The notes under the pieces: model-generated
Database searches by the model: none
Told to the model about the DNA's origin: nothing
What the model saw: the letters and a program-made list of their open reading frames with translations, nothing else
Assembly (NCBI GenBank): GCA_039984955.1
Contig: JBDWTN010000006.1
Span: 62,001 to 126,000 of the forward strand
Length of the DNA: 64,000 bases
Reading direction: 5' to 3'
DNA from: Marinobacter alexandrii
Lineage (GTDB): Bacteria > Bacteroidota > Bacteroidia > Cytophagales > Cyclobacteriaceae
Part shown: one piece after another, positions 55,001-63,547 of the stretch
Layout of the letters: every line of letters begins with the position of its first letter
Numbering within the stretch: position 1 is the stretch's first letter
Made by a program: the position numbers and the translations under genes

Positions 55001-55470
55001 ATTCGATCAGCCTCTTTCACTGCAGTTTTTTCATCTACCAAGACTTCTTGGTTATCCTCAATCACGGGGACATTTGCTGCTCTAGCTACTTTCTTGGCCA
55101 TCACTTTGTCTCCTAGTTGGGCCATCACTTCAGGTGCTGGGCCGACAAACGTAATACCCTCTTCCCTGCAACGAGTAGCAAAAGCTACGTTCTCCGAGAG
55201 AAATCCATACCCCGGATGTATGGCATCTACTTCATTTTCTTTTGCTACAGAAATAATCTCTTCAATATCCAAATATGGTTTCAATGGTTCTTCATTTACT
55301 CCAATTTGATAGGCCTCATCAGCCTTGTATCGGTGCAGTGAATAACGATCTTCATGCGTGTAAATAGCTACTGATCGTACATGGAGCTCGGAGATTGCTC
55401 GCAGTACGCGAATAGCTATTTCGCCTCGATTGGCAACCATGATTTTCTTGAAGATTTTCTGATTTTCCAT
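52027..55470 (-). CDS. pyc: Pyruvate carboxylase
   Basis: A 1,147-residue single-chain biotin enzyme that makes oxaloacetate from pyruvate, bicarbonate and ATP. Order: biotin carboxylase domain (about 5-460; MVANRGEIAIRVLRA and the glycine-rich KAAAGGGGRGMR), carboxyltransferase domain (about 540-830; TDTTFRDAHQSLLATR and GGATFDVSMRFL), the PYC conserved domain, and the biotinyl domain with the AMKMET motif (Lys1113, 34 residues from the end). All parts are intact and the length is normal. It is a single gene. Confidence 0.97.
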   Translation of the reverse strand: MENQKIFKKIMVANRGEIAIRVLRAISELHVRSVAIYTHEDRYSLHRYKADEAYQIGVNEEPLKPYLDIEEIISVAKENEVDAIHPGYGFLSENVAFATRCREEGITFVGPAPEVMAQLGDKVMAKKVARAANVPVIEDNQEVLVDEKTAVKEADRIGYPVIIKAAAGGGGRGMRVVSDEKQLVKSFNEARSEAGKAFGDDTIFLEKYVENPKHIEVQILADNSGNMVHLYERDCSVQRRFQKVVEIAPSYGLKDETRYKLYEYALKIAGQVNYNNAGTVEFLVDPDENIYFIEVNPRVQVEHTITEEITGIDIVRSQLLIASGCELSHPQIFIRSQEDISTKGFAIQCRVTTEDPTNGFKPDYGTVIAYRSAGGFGIRLDAGNVYQGVKISPFFDSLLVKVTAKGRTLKGSAQRLHRALREFRVRGVKTNIGFLENVIYTKDFFEGRATVNFIDSHPELFEIKKSFDRGTKTLKYIGEVSVNGNPDVKSFDPTKTFRLPQPPALEKRALIPEGSRDLLKKLGREGFIDSIKKDPKIYFTDTTFRDAHQSLLATRFRTEDMMKVARSYAAENPEIFSLEMWGGATFDVSMRFLKESPWKRLQLMREAIPNILFQMLLRGSNGVGYTAYPDNLIEKFIEKSAENGMDIFRIFDSLNWIENMKVSIKSVRERTESLAEACICYTGELQDDDQKKYTLQYYLDMARQLEDEGAHMLAIKDMAGLLKPYSAEILVSELKKVVDMPIHLHTHDTSSIQSAMYLKAIESGVDIVDVSLASMSGLTSQPNFNSLVASLEYHERGRKMNMDSLNAHSTYFEDVREFYYPFESGLKAGTAEVYDHEIPGGQYSNLRPQAIALGLEHKFETIKKNYAAVNELFGDIVKVTPSSKVVGDMAMFMTANDLSAEDVMEKGGSLSFPESVIGFFKGDLGQPHGGFPENISNLILKNQKPMNGRANDNMESVDFDKEFAAFQKEYPEMDFEEFLSFKLYPKVFKEYYEHIQEYDEVTHLPTPAFFYGMKVGEEIMVEIGRGKNIIIELVGIIDPDEHGMRLVAFRLNGQIRRIAIRDKKVAVQHVSNRKAEADNEIGSPLQGKIGEIKVKEGDKISKDNVLFVIEAMKMETSVSSTQDGVVKKIYLKEGELVAQDDLVIEIG

Positions 55471-55592
55471 ACAGAATTGAAATTAATAAAAATGAGTGAT
55501 CTAAAGGCTCATAGACTTAATTTACTAAAGAGAATTTGATAGCAACTATCTTATTTAGTCCTTATCTTTCTTTTCAATAATTCAATTTACGA

Positions 55593-56315
55593 TTGAAAGT
55601 CATTACCAAAAAAGGTGTAGTAAAGGAAGAACTAGAAGCTTCTTTGATCAGTTTCGATAGAGACGACATTTCTCCATTTGTAAGAGGACTGCATACACGT
55701 CTTTTACAAGCGAAAATTAGATTCCCACTTTTGGAATATTGTGGAGTAGAAATATATGATTCTATTTCTGTTGATTTACATATTGAAATCTGCGACCTGA
55801 TTGAACAACTAAAAACGATTGGCGGAAATGTAATCATTGGCATCATCTTACAAAAAAGGCTTACAGAATACCCAGACCAGTCTATTGAAAAAGCAACTGA
55901 ATATATCTCGATGGCTGATGCATGGTATATCTGTGATATCATCGGAGAACGTGTATATGGCTATCATTTTTTAAATGAGCCTGCTTACATGCGAGGAAAA
56001 CTTGATCAACTATTTCAGCATGAAAATAGATGGGTCATTCGATCATTGGGTGCTGGTGTGCATTATGCCATTAAAAAGGGATTGGACAAATCAAACGTTA
56101 CGTTTGCTTTCGAGCACCTAATCAAACGCGCAAATTCAAAGGATAAAGAGATAAGACAAGGGATGGGATGGGCTGCTAAAACTACCGCCAAGTTTCACCC
56201 CGATATCATCGAAGCATTCAGTGAAAAAATTGACAATGAAGAGCTAGTCGAAAACTGGTTTAGAAGAAAGATTAAAATGGGATTAGACAGATATAATTAT
56301 GCCCAAAGAAATTGA
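55593..56315 (+). CDS. AlkD-like DNA alkylation repair (HEAT-repeat) protein
   Basis: A 240-residue all-helical protein with the DNA alkylation repair family layout. The segment MADAWYICDIIGERVYG matches the DxWDLVD-like region of AlkD, and HENRWVIRSLGAGVHYAIKKG follows in the helical repeat. AlkD removes bulky alkylated bases without flipping them. Catalytic residues are only partly matched, so repair activity is inferred. The start is TTG 55593. Its 3' end overlaps the radical SAM gene by 17 bases, a close coupling suggesting a shared task. Confidence 0.75.
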   Translation: MKVITKKGVVKEELEASLISFDRDDISPFVRGLHTRLLQAKIRFPLLEYCGVEIYDSISVDLHIEICDLIEQLKTIGGNVIIGIILQKRLTEYPDQSIEKATEYISMADAWYICDIIGERVYGYHFLNEPAYMRGKLDQLFQHENRWVIRSLGAGVHYAIKKGLDKSNVTFAFEHLIKRANSKDKEIRQGMGWAAKTTAKFHPDIIEAFSEKIDNEELVENWFRRKIKMGLDRYNYAQRN

Positions 56316-57198
56316 GGTAAAATCTGTATTAAATAAGACTAAGAAACGAGACTCCTGGTTTCTCGATGATTACACATTCAACCCGTATAGCAGTTGCTCA
56401 TTTAACTGTTTGTATTGCTACATACGAGGAAGTAAGTATGGAATAAATCTAGAGCAAAGCTTATCCGTCAAAACCAATGCCATAGAGCTTCTCGATAAGC
56501 AGCTCTCTAATAAAGCTAAAAAAAATCAATATGGAATTATCGTGCTTTCCTCTGCAACCGATCCATACCTGCAAGTAGAAAAGAAGTACCAATTAACACA
56601 AAGGGCTTTAGAGGTAATATTAAAACATCGATTCCCTGTCCATATCATTACCAAATCCGACTTGATCGAACGAGATTTTGACTTATTGAAAGAAATAAAT
56701 GAACAAGCCATACTTCCGGAAGATCTAAATACACTAGATAGAGGCACTATCATCAGCTTCTCTTTCTCCACTTTACTAGATGAAGTGGGGAAGATCTTTG
56801 AGCCAGGAGCAACTAAACCTACACAAAGGTTAGCAGCACTGGAAAAAACGGTGAATGAAGGATTTCTCACGGGGGTAAGCTTGATGCCTCTTTTGCCCTA
56901 TATATCTGACACTACCGAACAACTTGATTTGGCATTTCAAACATTCAGCGATATGCAGGTCAACTATGTCCTTCCAGCAACAATCACCCTGTTTGGAAAT
57001 GGAGATGCTAATAGTAAGAAACTAGTAATGAATGCCTTAGAAAAGCATTATCCCGAATTAGTTGAAAAGTATGAGAAGTTTTTCCAGCATGGATCGCAAA
57101 TGCCATACTATTATCAAACTGCTTTTAAAAAGAAGATGGAGGAGCTGAGTCTGACATACAAAATTCCAAATGCTATTCTTAAGTATACCTCTTCATGA
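56299..57198 (+). CDS. Radical SAM protein, SplB-like (PA0069-type family)
   Basis: A 299-residue enzyme with the iron-sulfur motif SSCSFNCLYCYIRG (Cys33, Cys37, Cys40) and the NPYSSCSF lead-in, in the family of the spore photoproduct lyase relatives (PA0069-type radical SAM proteins). Family members transfer or cleave through a 5'-deoxyadenosyl radical; a DNA-photoproduct repair role is suggested but unproved for these non-spore forms. Overlap with the AlkD-like gene supports a DNA-repair context. Length is normal. Confidence 0.85.
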   Translation: MPKEIEVKSVLNKTKKRDSWFLDDYTFNPYSSCSFNCLYCYIRGSKYGINLEQSLSVKTNAIELLDKQLSNKAKKNQYGIIVLSSATDPYLQVEKKYQLTQRALEVILKHRFPVHIITKSDLIERDFDLLKEINEQAILPEDLNTLDRGTIISFSFSTLLDEVGKIFEPGATKPTQRLAALEKTVNEGFLTGVSLMPLLPYISDTTEQLDLAFQTFSDMQVNYVLPATITLFGNGDANSKKLVMNALEKHYPELVEKYEKFFQHGSQMPYYYQTAFKKKMEELSLTYKIPNAILKYTSS

Positions 57199-57221
57199 GA
57201 AATCCTCGCTTACTCTTGATT

Positions 57222-57608
57222 TTATAGAACTCTTTTTCTTGAGGAGAGATAGCTCTTGAGATTCACATACGTCGCTAGAAGAATACTCAAAATAAGACCT
57301 GTTGCAGTTCCAATATCAACCAGCTTTCTATCAAAGTCAATTCCAGTGATTTTTTCCAACATGTACTCAGTAAATGAACTTGGAATATTACGTTCGCCCA
57401 ATGCTCTTTTGATATCCCAGTGCCAATCTGTGAGTGGACAGTAGCCAATGACTCCTTTGTAAAGTCCGATCACCAGCCAGGCAAACAAGACAAGTAAAAT
57501 AGCTAGAAGGTGTGCTTTCCTCGTTGACTTGGGTATCCATCCAAACAAAACAAACAGTACAAAAGCGCTGTGGAAAAATGTAAGAAAATAATCTAAAAAA
57601 ACATTCAT
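57222..57608 (-). CDS. DUF2784 membrane protein
   Basis: 128 residues from ATG 57608; the frame extends to 57692, but the first 28 residues are unlike the family. The protein has about three to four hydrophobic segments, with FLTFFHSAFVLFVLFGWIP at the start and CPLTDWHWDIKRALG, the DUF2784 signature. The function is not known. Confidence 0.8.
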   Translation of the reverse strand: MNVFLDYFLTFFHSAFVLFVLFGWIPKSTRKAHLLAILLVLFAWLVIGLYKGVIGYCPLTDWHWDIKRALGERNIPSSFTEYMLEKITGIDFDRKLVDIGTATGLILSILLATYVNLKSYLSSRKRVL

Positions 57609-57877
57609 GAGCTCGTAATTAACGAAGATGATGCCAAATCCTCGATAATCGAACTCAATAGTCAAATAAGTAGATAAAGACTGATTGTTCAACGATTAAA
57701 GCAATGATACTCTAGATTATTTCTGTTTGAAATGACTCTTGTAAAACTGTTTTTGATGGATCAACTATCTAATCTTAAATTTGACTTATGAAATGAGCAT
57801 GTTGTAAAAAATATTTTTAATAAAAAAAAGTCATTCATGCGAATTCCATGTGTCCAATAAAATCTAACTATCAACAC

Positions 57878-58681
57878 ATGAAAACTAACCTTACCATTCT
57901 TCTACTATTCATTCTAGCATCTTGTTCTACTCCTCAAACCAATGAAGAAGAACCCAAGCCTATTCAGGTTGAATTGCAAACCACAAAGGGAGCTATCGTC
58001 CTAGAGTTATCAGATAAAACCCCTCAACATCGCGATAACTTTGTAAAGTTGGTTGAGGAAGGTGCATACGATAGTGTATTGTTTCATCGAGTGATTAATG
58101 ACTTTGTCGTTCAAGCAGGTGAACGCGATAGCACAGATATTTCTAAAAATGATAAAATAAGAGATTATAAAGTACCCGCAGAATTCGACTCTTCTTTATT
58201 TCATAAACGTGGTGCTTTAGGAGCAGCCCGAGATGGTAATCCGGAAAGAGCCTCCTCTGCGATTCAGTTTTACATTGTACAAAGAGGACCGAATGCAGAT
58301 AGTCTGATAGATAAAGGAGAAACACGTATCAATAACTGGCTTGCAAATCATTACACTCTGAACGCACCTGAAAATCAAGCTTTAAAAAACTCATTGGTAA
58401 ATGCAATGGAACAGGAGAATTGGGAGATATATTCCGCACTTAATGATTCTATTCAATCACTATCAGAATCATTCGATTTTGATAAATATGAAATACCTGA
58501 GGCTCACCGAGAAATTTATCGCAACATTGGTGGTGCTCCGCACCTCGATCAGAATTACACCGTCTTTGGAGATGTTATAAAAGGCATGAACGTTGTAGAC
58601 TCCATTGCTACCATACAGGTTAATGACCAAGGTCGTCCAATTGAAGATGTGCGAATTATCTCTGCTCAAATTATTAAATAG
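57878..58681 (+). CDS. Peptidyl-prolyl cis-trans isomerase, cyclophilin type, lipoprotein
   Basis: 267 residues from ATG 57878 (the frame goes back to ATG 57848, which would spoil the lipobox). LASC (Cys near 16) marks a lipoprotein. The cyclophilin core is VELQTTKGAIVLELSDKTPQHRDNFV, then FHRVINDFVVQAGERD and a late GRPIEDVRI. It catalyses proline isomerisation of exported proteins. A helical insert of about 60 residues between the catalytic loops is larger than in E. coli PpiA. Confidence 0.9.
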   Translation: MKTNLTILLLFILASCSTPQTNEEEPKPIQVELQTTKGAIVLELSDKTPQHRDNFVKLVEEGAYDSVLFHRVINDFVVQAGERDSTDISKNDKIRDYKVPAEFDSSLFHKRGALGAARDGNPERASSAIQFYIVQRGPNADSLIDKGETRINNWLANHYTLNAPENQALKNSLVNAMEQENWEIYSALNDSIQSLSESFDFDKYEIPEAHREIYRNIGGAPHLDQNYTVFGDVIKGMNVVDSIATIQVNDQGRPIEDVRIISAQIIK

Positions 58682-58724
58682 ATTTTAATATCTACCCCCT
58701 TCTCAAATGGAATAGAATAATTAT

Positions 58725-58776
58725 TTTATGTAGTTGTCTACATATTTATTTATATTTATGTAGACAACTACATAAA
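58725..58776. promoter_or_regulatory. Two MarR half-operators forming a 20-base inverted repeat
   Basis: The sequence TATGTAG-N4-CTACATA occurs at 58727-58744 and again, reversed, at 58757-58774. Each is itself a 7-base palindrome, and the two together form a perfect 20-base inverted repeat (58725-58744 and 58757-58776) with a 12-base spacer. The right copy ends one base before the ATG at 58778. It is a textbook operator for the MarR protein encoded next and overlaps the promoter and leader. Confidence 0.85.
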
Positions 58777-58777
58777 T

Positions 58778-59263
58778 ATGCAATACGATTTCGTCAATGA
58801 GCTGGGTTACTTAGGCTTATCAGTCCGTTTGAAGCGTCTCAGTGATGCCATGGTGCACAGTGGACGACAGATGTACAAATCACTGGATTTGGATATTGAA
58901 CCCAACTGGTTCCTCATATTTAGGCTCCTCCAGAAATACAATCAACTATCTGTTACAGAAATAGCTGCAAAGCTTCATTTCTCCCACCCTTCCATAATTA
59001 CCATGATTAATAAAATGGAGACAGCCGGTTATCTCAACTCTTCAGTAGATAAATCAGATTCCAGAAAGACAAATTTCACCCTATCTAAAAAAGCTGAAGA
59101 AAACCTACCTCGGTTTGAAGAAATATGGACTGCTGGGACAGAAGGCGTAAGAAAGCTCTTTCCAGAAGAAAACAATTTCATGGATCAGCTGGAAGCATTA
59201 GAGATCCATTACAGTCAAAAAGATTTTAAAACACGCACATTAAACGAATTAGGAAATGAATAA
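58778..59263 (+). CDS. MarR-family transcriptional regulator
   Basis: A 161-residue dimeric winged-helix regulator. The recognition region QLSVTEIAAKLHFSHPSIITMINKMETAGYL and the wing DKSDSRKTNFTLSKKA are standard (only part shown: TEIAAKLHFSHPSI). It likely represses the operon through the double operator at 58725-58776 until a ligand binds. The decarboxylase gene overlaps its end by 8 bases, so both are made together; the ligand may be the decarboxylase substrate or product (inference). Confidence 0.92.
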   Translation: MQYDFVNELGYLGLSVRLKRLSDAMVHSGRQMYKSLDLDIEPNWFLIFRLLQKYNQLSVTEIAAKLHFSHPSIITMINKMETAGYLNSSVDKSDSRKTNFTLSKKAEENLPRFEEIWTAGTEGVRKLFPEENNFMDQLEALEIHYSQKDFKTRTLNELGNE

Positions 59264-60710
59264 CTCACTAGACTTTTCTCCGGAGCACTTCGAAAAACTT
59301 CTTGATAAAACATCTGATCTTGTTATCAACCAGCTTTCTGATCTGGAAAAAAAGAAAGCTTACCATTCCTTTTCGCAGAAAGAAGTAGAAAGTTGGTTTG
59401 CTGAAAACTTGCCTCAAGAAGAAATGAAACCGGAAGAGGTTCTTGATGTTTTCAAAGAAAAAGTAATGGATACTTCCACTCACAACATTGGTCCGTATAT
59501 GTATGCCTATGTTATGGCAGGTGGATCGCAAATGTCCATACTAGCAGAAAAACTGACAGCCACCATCAATCAAAATGTTGGTAAGTGGCATCTGGGGCCA
59601 GCCGTAAGTGAAATTGAGAAACGAGTAGTCAAATGGACTGGAGAGCTTACTCATTTCGGAAAAGACTGTGGCGGAGTGATGGTCAGCGGTGGTTCGGCAG
59701 CTAACCTTGCTGGGCTAACAGTAGCTCGCAACGTCTTTTTTGAGAATCACAAGATTAGGGAGAAGGGCCTATTCGGCATGAAACCATTCACAGTATATGC
59801 ATCTACTGAGGTTCATGGATGTATAGACAAAAGCATGGAAGAGCTAGGCATTGGGACAGATCTGCTAAGAAAAATTGAAGTGAATGAGGACTTCACCATT
59901 AACCTTGATGTGTTGAAGGAAGCTATTACTAAGGATAAACTAGCCGGCTTCACTCCTTTTTGTTTGGTTGGTAGCGCAGGCACGGTAAACACCGGAGCTA
60001 TCGACGATCTGGCCGCACTTGCATCCATTGCAAAAGAGCAAGATATGTGGTTCCATATTGATGGAGCATATGGTGGCCTTCCCGCTTGTCTGGATTCTAT
60101 TCGAGAAGAATATAAAGGTATAGAATTGGCAGATTCATTAGCTCTAGACTTCCACAAGTGGATGTATCAAACATTTGAGGCTGGATGCTTACTGGTAAAG
60201 AATTTCGACATTCTTCAGCGCACCTACTATAAAAAAGCCTCGTATCTGGATACTCGTCTGGAAGAACAAGGTAGAACCAATTTCAATGAGCATTATTTCC
60301 AGCTATCCAGAAATGCCAAAGCGGTGAAGGTCTGGATGAGTCTGAAAACGTATGGTATGGAAAAGCTTAGATCTATGATCCAGAAGGACATTGACTTGGC
60401 ACACTACCTCGCTGACCAAGTAAAAGAGGCAACTGATTTTGAGTTGAAAAGTAAATCACATTTAGCAGTTACCTGTTTTCAATTTACCCATGGATTAACA
60501 GATGAAGTTGAAATAGATAAGCTAAATAGGAAGCTTATTCCAGCACTTGAACAAGACGGACGAGTGTTTATCACTGGCACTATCATCAACAATCAATTTG
60601 TAATTCGTGCCTGCTTGATCAATCACCGTATGAATAAAGACACAGTGGATTACTTGGTGAAAGTCATTCGAGAAGTGGGTGGAAAGCTAGTATTACAAGT
60701 TTCTGCTTAA
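59256..60710 (+). CDS. PLP-dependent group II decarboxylase-like enzyme
   Basis: A 484-residue fold-type I PLP enzyme of the glutamate/aromatic-amino-acid/diaminobutyrate decarboxylase group. Motifs: GGVMVSGGSAANLAGL, VHGCIDKS, HIDGAYGG and the PLP lysine in LDFHKWMYQ (the usual form is DPHKW). The final region has FVIRACLINHRM. The substrate is unknown; candidates are aromatic amino acids or diaminobutyrate. Expression should be controlled by the MarR partner. Confidence 0.88.
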   Translation: MNNSLDFSPEHFEKLLDKTSDLVINQLSDLEKKKAYHSFSQKEVESWFAENLPQEEMKPEEVLDVFKEKVMDTSTHNIGPYMYAYVMAGGSQMSILAEKLTATINQNVGKWHLGPAVSEIEKRVVKWTGELTHFGKDCGGVMVSGGSAANLAGLTVARNVFFENHKIREKGLFGMKPFTVYASTEVHGCIDKSMEELGIGTDLLRKIEVNEDFTINLDVLKEAITKDKLAGFTPFCLVGSAGTVNTGAIDDLAALASIAKEQDMWFHIDGAYGGLPACLDSIREEYKGIELADSLALDFHKWMYQTFEAGCLLVKNFDILQRTYYKKASYLDTRLEEQGRTNFNEHYFQLSRNAKAVKVWMSLKTYGMEKLRSMIQKDIDLAHYLADQVKEATDFELKSKSHLAVTCFQFTHGLTDEVEIDKLNRKLIPALEQDGRVFITGTIINNQFVIRACLINHRMNKDTVDYLVKVIREVGGKLVLQVSA

Positions 60711-60715
60711 CGTCA

Positions 60716-60754
60716 AAAAAGAAAATGCCGCACTTGATTCGGCATCTTCTTTTT
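60716..60754. terminator. Bidirectional intrinsic terminator
   Basis: An A-rich lead (60716-60724), stem ATGCCG (60725-60730) with CGGCAT (60740-60745), and a T-rich tail CTTCTTTTT. It serves the decarboxylase on the plus strand and the secreted-protein gene on the minus strand. Confidence 0.75.
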
Positions 60755-60776
60755 GATATCTATATATTAAAACTCT

Positions 60777-61364
60777 TTAATTTCCGTTACCTTTTTTCTT
60801 TTTCAGGCGTTCCACATTTCGCTGGGCACGAGCTAATTCACGCTCCGCTTCTCGCAATTCCTGATCGATGAGTTGTGGGTCTGTAGAATTAGGATTCGAC
60901 GGTGGCTGAGGCTGACTAGGCGGTTCAGGTGTAAAAGGTGCCCATGTGTGTGGGGTATGAGACTGAACAATATCTCTAAGATCGTCTCCCAACTCATCAA
61001 TTAAATCATAAAAATCATCTGATGCTACCTCTCGATTTAGGTTTAGATTTAACCTTCGATCTGATAGTCGGCAGCTAAAAAAGATTCTACCTTTTGATTC
61101 TTTGCTCCACTCATATATGTCTCCTTGCTTTCTAAGGTCATCACTACCCAATCGGTCTATCAAAATCGCACGTAGTTGCGAATTCTTACGTTTGTCAAAT
61201 CGGGCATCAAACATATATGACTTACTTGAATGAGTAATACTTGATTCAGAACTAATACTGTTAGATGAAGAGGTTGTTCTTGAGGTCTCTTTACTTTCAC
61301 TAGTTGTTTGTGCTACTATTGCTACTGAAGCAATCAATCCTAAAATCATTAACAATTTTTTCAT
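60777..61364 (-). CDS. Secreted Ser-rich protein with C-terminal coiled coil
   Basis: 195 residues from ATG 61364, the start of a signal peptide (MKKLLMILGLIASVAIVAQ); the longer frame to 61403 adds an unlikely leader. The mature part has a Ser/Thr-rich stretch (about 22-50), a compact middle, a Pro-rich segment (TPEPPSQPQPPSN) and a final charged helix ending in a Lys cluster. No family is recognised. It lies just downstream of the response regulator and has the same GTTAA operator layout as the kinase gene, so it is a likely member of that regulon. Confidence 0.7.
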   Translation of the reverse strand: MKKLLMILGLIASVAIVAQTTSESKETSRTTSSSNSISSESSITHSSKSYMFDARFDKRKNSQLRAILIDRLGSDDLRKQGDIYEWSKESKGRIFFSCRLSDRRLNLNLNREVASDDFYDLIDELGDDLRDIVQSHTPHTWAPFTPEPPSQPQPPSNPNSTDPQLIDQELREAERELARAQRNVERLKKKKGNGN

Positions 61365-61386
61365 GCCTTTTTCATTTTGTTTAAGC

Positions 61387-61468
61387 CAAATGTAGAAGCT
61401 CAAATGATGAAGAAAATATATTTTGGGAGCGTTAACCTGACATTAACTCAGTTGACCTTTCTATTAAC
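61387..61468 (-). promoter_or_regulatory. Triple GTTAA operator and promoter for the secreted-protein gene
   Basis: Read on the minus strand, GTTAA occurs at 61464-61468, 61443-61447 and 61432-61436 (steps of 21 and 11), then a perfect TACATTTG box at 61387-61394, whose start is 38 bases after the third repeat. The first repeat overlaps the stop codon of the response regulator gene. The gene start is at 61364. Confidence 0.65.
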
Positions 61469-62153
61469 CTACCTTAAATTCCAGCCCCACTCCCCGCATA
61501 CTTTCAATGGAAATAGTGGGATCATCTTTGAAGTATTTCCGTACCCTGCTAATGAAGACATCCATGCTTCTACCAGAGAAGAAATCACTACTGCTCCACA
61601 CCGCTTCCAAAATTTCCTCTCGTTTCATCACTGCATTTTTATGAGCAGACAAGAACTGAATGAGCTCCACTTCTCGCTTAGTTAGGTTCTGTGTTTCACC
61701 TTGTCTAGTAAGCGTCAGGCGAGTGGTATGTAAAGTGTATGTACCAATGGTAATTGTTATTGATTTATCGTTAACCGGAATATCTCTACTATTCCTTTTT
61801 ATGATATTATTCAATCGCAAAACCAGTTCATCCGCTTCAAATGGTTTAAGGATATAATCGTCGGCACCTAGCTTCAGTCCTTTGATTTTGTCTTCTTTAA
61901 GTGTTCTAGCTGTGAGAAATATGAAAGGAGTGTCGGGATTTATTTCAATCAGTTTTTCGGCCAGTGTGAAGCCGTCCATCTTTGGCATCATCACATCCAA
62001 CACACAGATATCAAACGTTTCTTTCTTGAAAAGCTCCAATGCCTCTTTTCCATCTTGTGCGCACTCCACATCGAAATCAAACACTTTCAGATACTGACTC
62101 AATACATTTCTGAGATCCTCATCATCTTCTGCTAACAACACACGTTTTGTCAT
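61464..62153 (-). CDS. OmpR-family response regulator
   Basis: A 229-residue protein: receiver domain (1-120) with phosphoacceptor Asp53 (ICVLDVMMPKMDG), acidic pair Asp10-Asp11 and Lys in DDYILKPFEAD, then a winged helix (about 130-229) with RSMDVFISRVRKYF. It is partner of the kinase 4 bases upstream and probably acts through the GTTAA direct repeats. The recognition region is shared with the tethered regulator at 5960. Confidence 0.95.
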   Translation of the reverse strand: MTKRVLLAEDDEDLRNVLSQYLKVFDFDVECAQDGKEALELFKKETFDICVLDVMMPKMDGFTLAEKLIEINPDTPFIFLTARTLKEDKIKGLKLGADDYILKPFEADELVLRLNNIIKRNSRDIPVNDKSITITIGTYTLHTTRLTLTRQGETQNLTKREVELIQFLSAHKNAVMKREEILEAVWSSSDFFSGRSMDVFISRVRKYFKDDPTISIESMRGVGLEFKVG

Positions 62154-62157
62154 CTTC

Positions 62158-63540
62158 TCAACTTTGAGTTAACGGCAGCTCTACGATAAACGAGCTTCCT
62201 TGATTCACTTTGCTTTTCACTTCAATTTTTCCTCCATGCGCTATAACAATTTGGTTCGCATAATAGAGTCCAAGGCCCAACCCTTTCACCTCATGAGTTT
62301 CATTATTTCCCACCCGATAGAATTTTTCAAATAGACTTTTCTGTTCTCTCTCAGAAATTCCTATTCCATTATCTTCAATCACAATTCTGAGCGAACCACT
62401 AGCGCTCGCCTGAAACTGAATTTTCACTACGCTTTCGTTGTATTTAACAGCATTATCAAGCATGTTAGACAAAGCAGTGGAGAGATAAAAACGGTCGATA
62501 GAGGCCTTCTTTTCATTGAGCGTAAAATTGCGGCTTATCTCCGCATTTTCATTCAGCATAGCTAGCTCAAAATCATCTAATAGTGTTGATAAAAAGTCTT
62601 CAATATTAACTAGTTCCTTATTCAATTTGATTTCGTTATAGCTAAGTGAATTATCTAACACTTGGTCCAGCAACTTCTGGAGTTTGTGATTTTGTCTTTC
62701 TATAATTTTAATGGTATCCGATTGCCTTGCACCTTTGGTCTTCAGTATCCCTGTAGCCAGCGTCAGAGTTGCTAGTGGTGTTTTGAATTCATGAGAGATA
62801 TTGTTGATAAAATCAGTCTTCACTTCTGCTATTTTTTTCTGGGTGATCAGATTCTTGATTGAATAGAAAAGTACTCCGAAAACGAACAGAAAAATTGAAG
62901 CAGAGATCAATAACAACCCTTTCATCTGCAGTAGAACCTCATTCTCCCACCCTTCAATGCTCATTATCGTCTCTGTCTCAAAATTCATCCTCATCATTTC
63001 TGAAACTTCATTACCATCTCGAATGGTGTTAAAAGTGTATTCCGAATATGAAGTAGACTGACCCAATTTATATTCTTTATCGTCAAAATCATCACCAAGA
63101 ATGTATGATGTACCATTCAGATTACCAGCATACAAGGTGTCATTTTTGATAGAATCCAGAATCACAATAGAGCGTACTCTTTTTTGAAATTGAATGGGAG
63201 AATTGATTTCGTTTTCTTTTAGTTCAGTCCTTAAAACACTAAGAAAGCCGGGGTTCATTGCTATTGTTTTTTCTCGAAATTGTTCGAGGATTGCATCTCG
63301 TTCAATCTTGCCTTTCTTGAATTCTGCGGTTATTTCAATGAGATCATCTCGCCAAACAGAACGGATCGAGTCTATTTTGGTCAGGTGGTCATCAATGAAA
63401 GAGACAGATTCACTCATATCCTCAATAAAAGCTTCTTTCCTTAGTTGATAGGTATTATTGATTAAATATGTTTGAACAACAGAAAGTGACACCAAGCCAA
63501 CAACTGAAGCAATAATAAGAAGTGTGATCTTATTCTTCAT
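62158..63540 (-). CDS. Membrane sensor histidine kinase
   Basis: A 460-residue kinase: TM1 about 6-26, an extracytoplasmic sensor of about 180 residues, TM2 about 207-226, the dimerisation domain with NNISHEFKTPLATL (His250), and the ATPase domain with LSNMLDNAVKYNES, EDNGIGIS and KGLGLGLYYA. The sensor has no recognised family. It starts the operon with the response regulator (4-base gap) and is controlled by its own triple GTTAA operator. Confidence 0.94.
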   Translation of the reverse strand: MKNKITLLIIASVVGLVSLSVVQTYLINNTYQLRKEAFIEDMSESVSFIDDHLTKIDSIRSVWRDDLIEITAEFKKGKIERDAILEQFREKTIAMNPGFLSVLRTELKENEINSPIQFQKRVRSIVILDSIKNDTLYAGNLNGTSYILGDDFDDKEYKLGQSTSYSEYTFNTIRDGNEVSEMMRMNFETETIMSIEGWENEVLLQMKGLLLISASIFLFVFGVLFYSIKNLITQKKIAEVKTDFINNISHEFKTPLATLTLATGILKTKGARQSDTIKIIERQNHKLQKLLDQVLDNSLSYNEIKLNKELVNIEDFLSTLLDDFELAMLNENAEISRNFTLNEKKASIDRFYLSTALSNMLDNAVKYNESVVKIQFQASASGSLRIVIEDNGIGISEREQKSLFEKFYRVGNNETHEVKGLGLGLYYANQIVIAHGGKIEVKSKVNQGSSFIVELPLTQS

Positions 63541-63547
63541 GTTGCGT

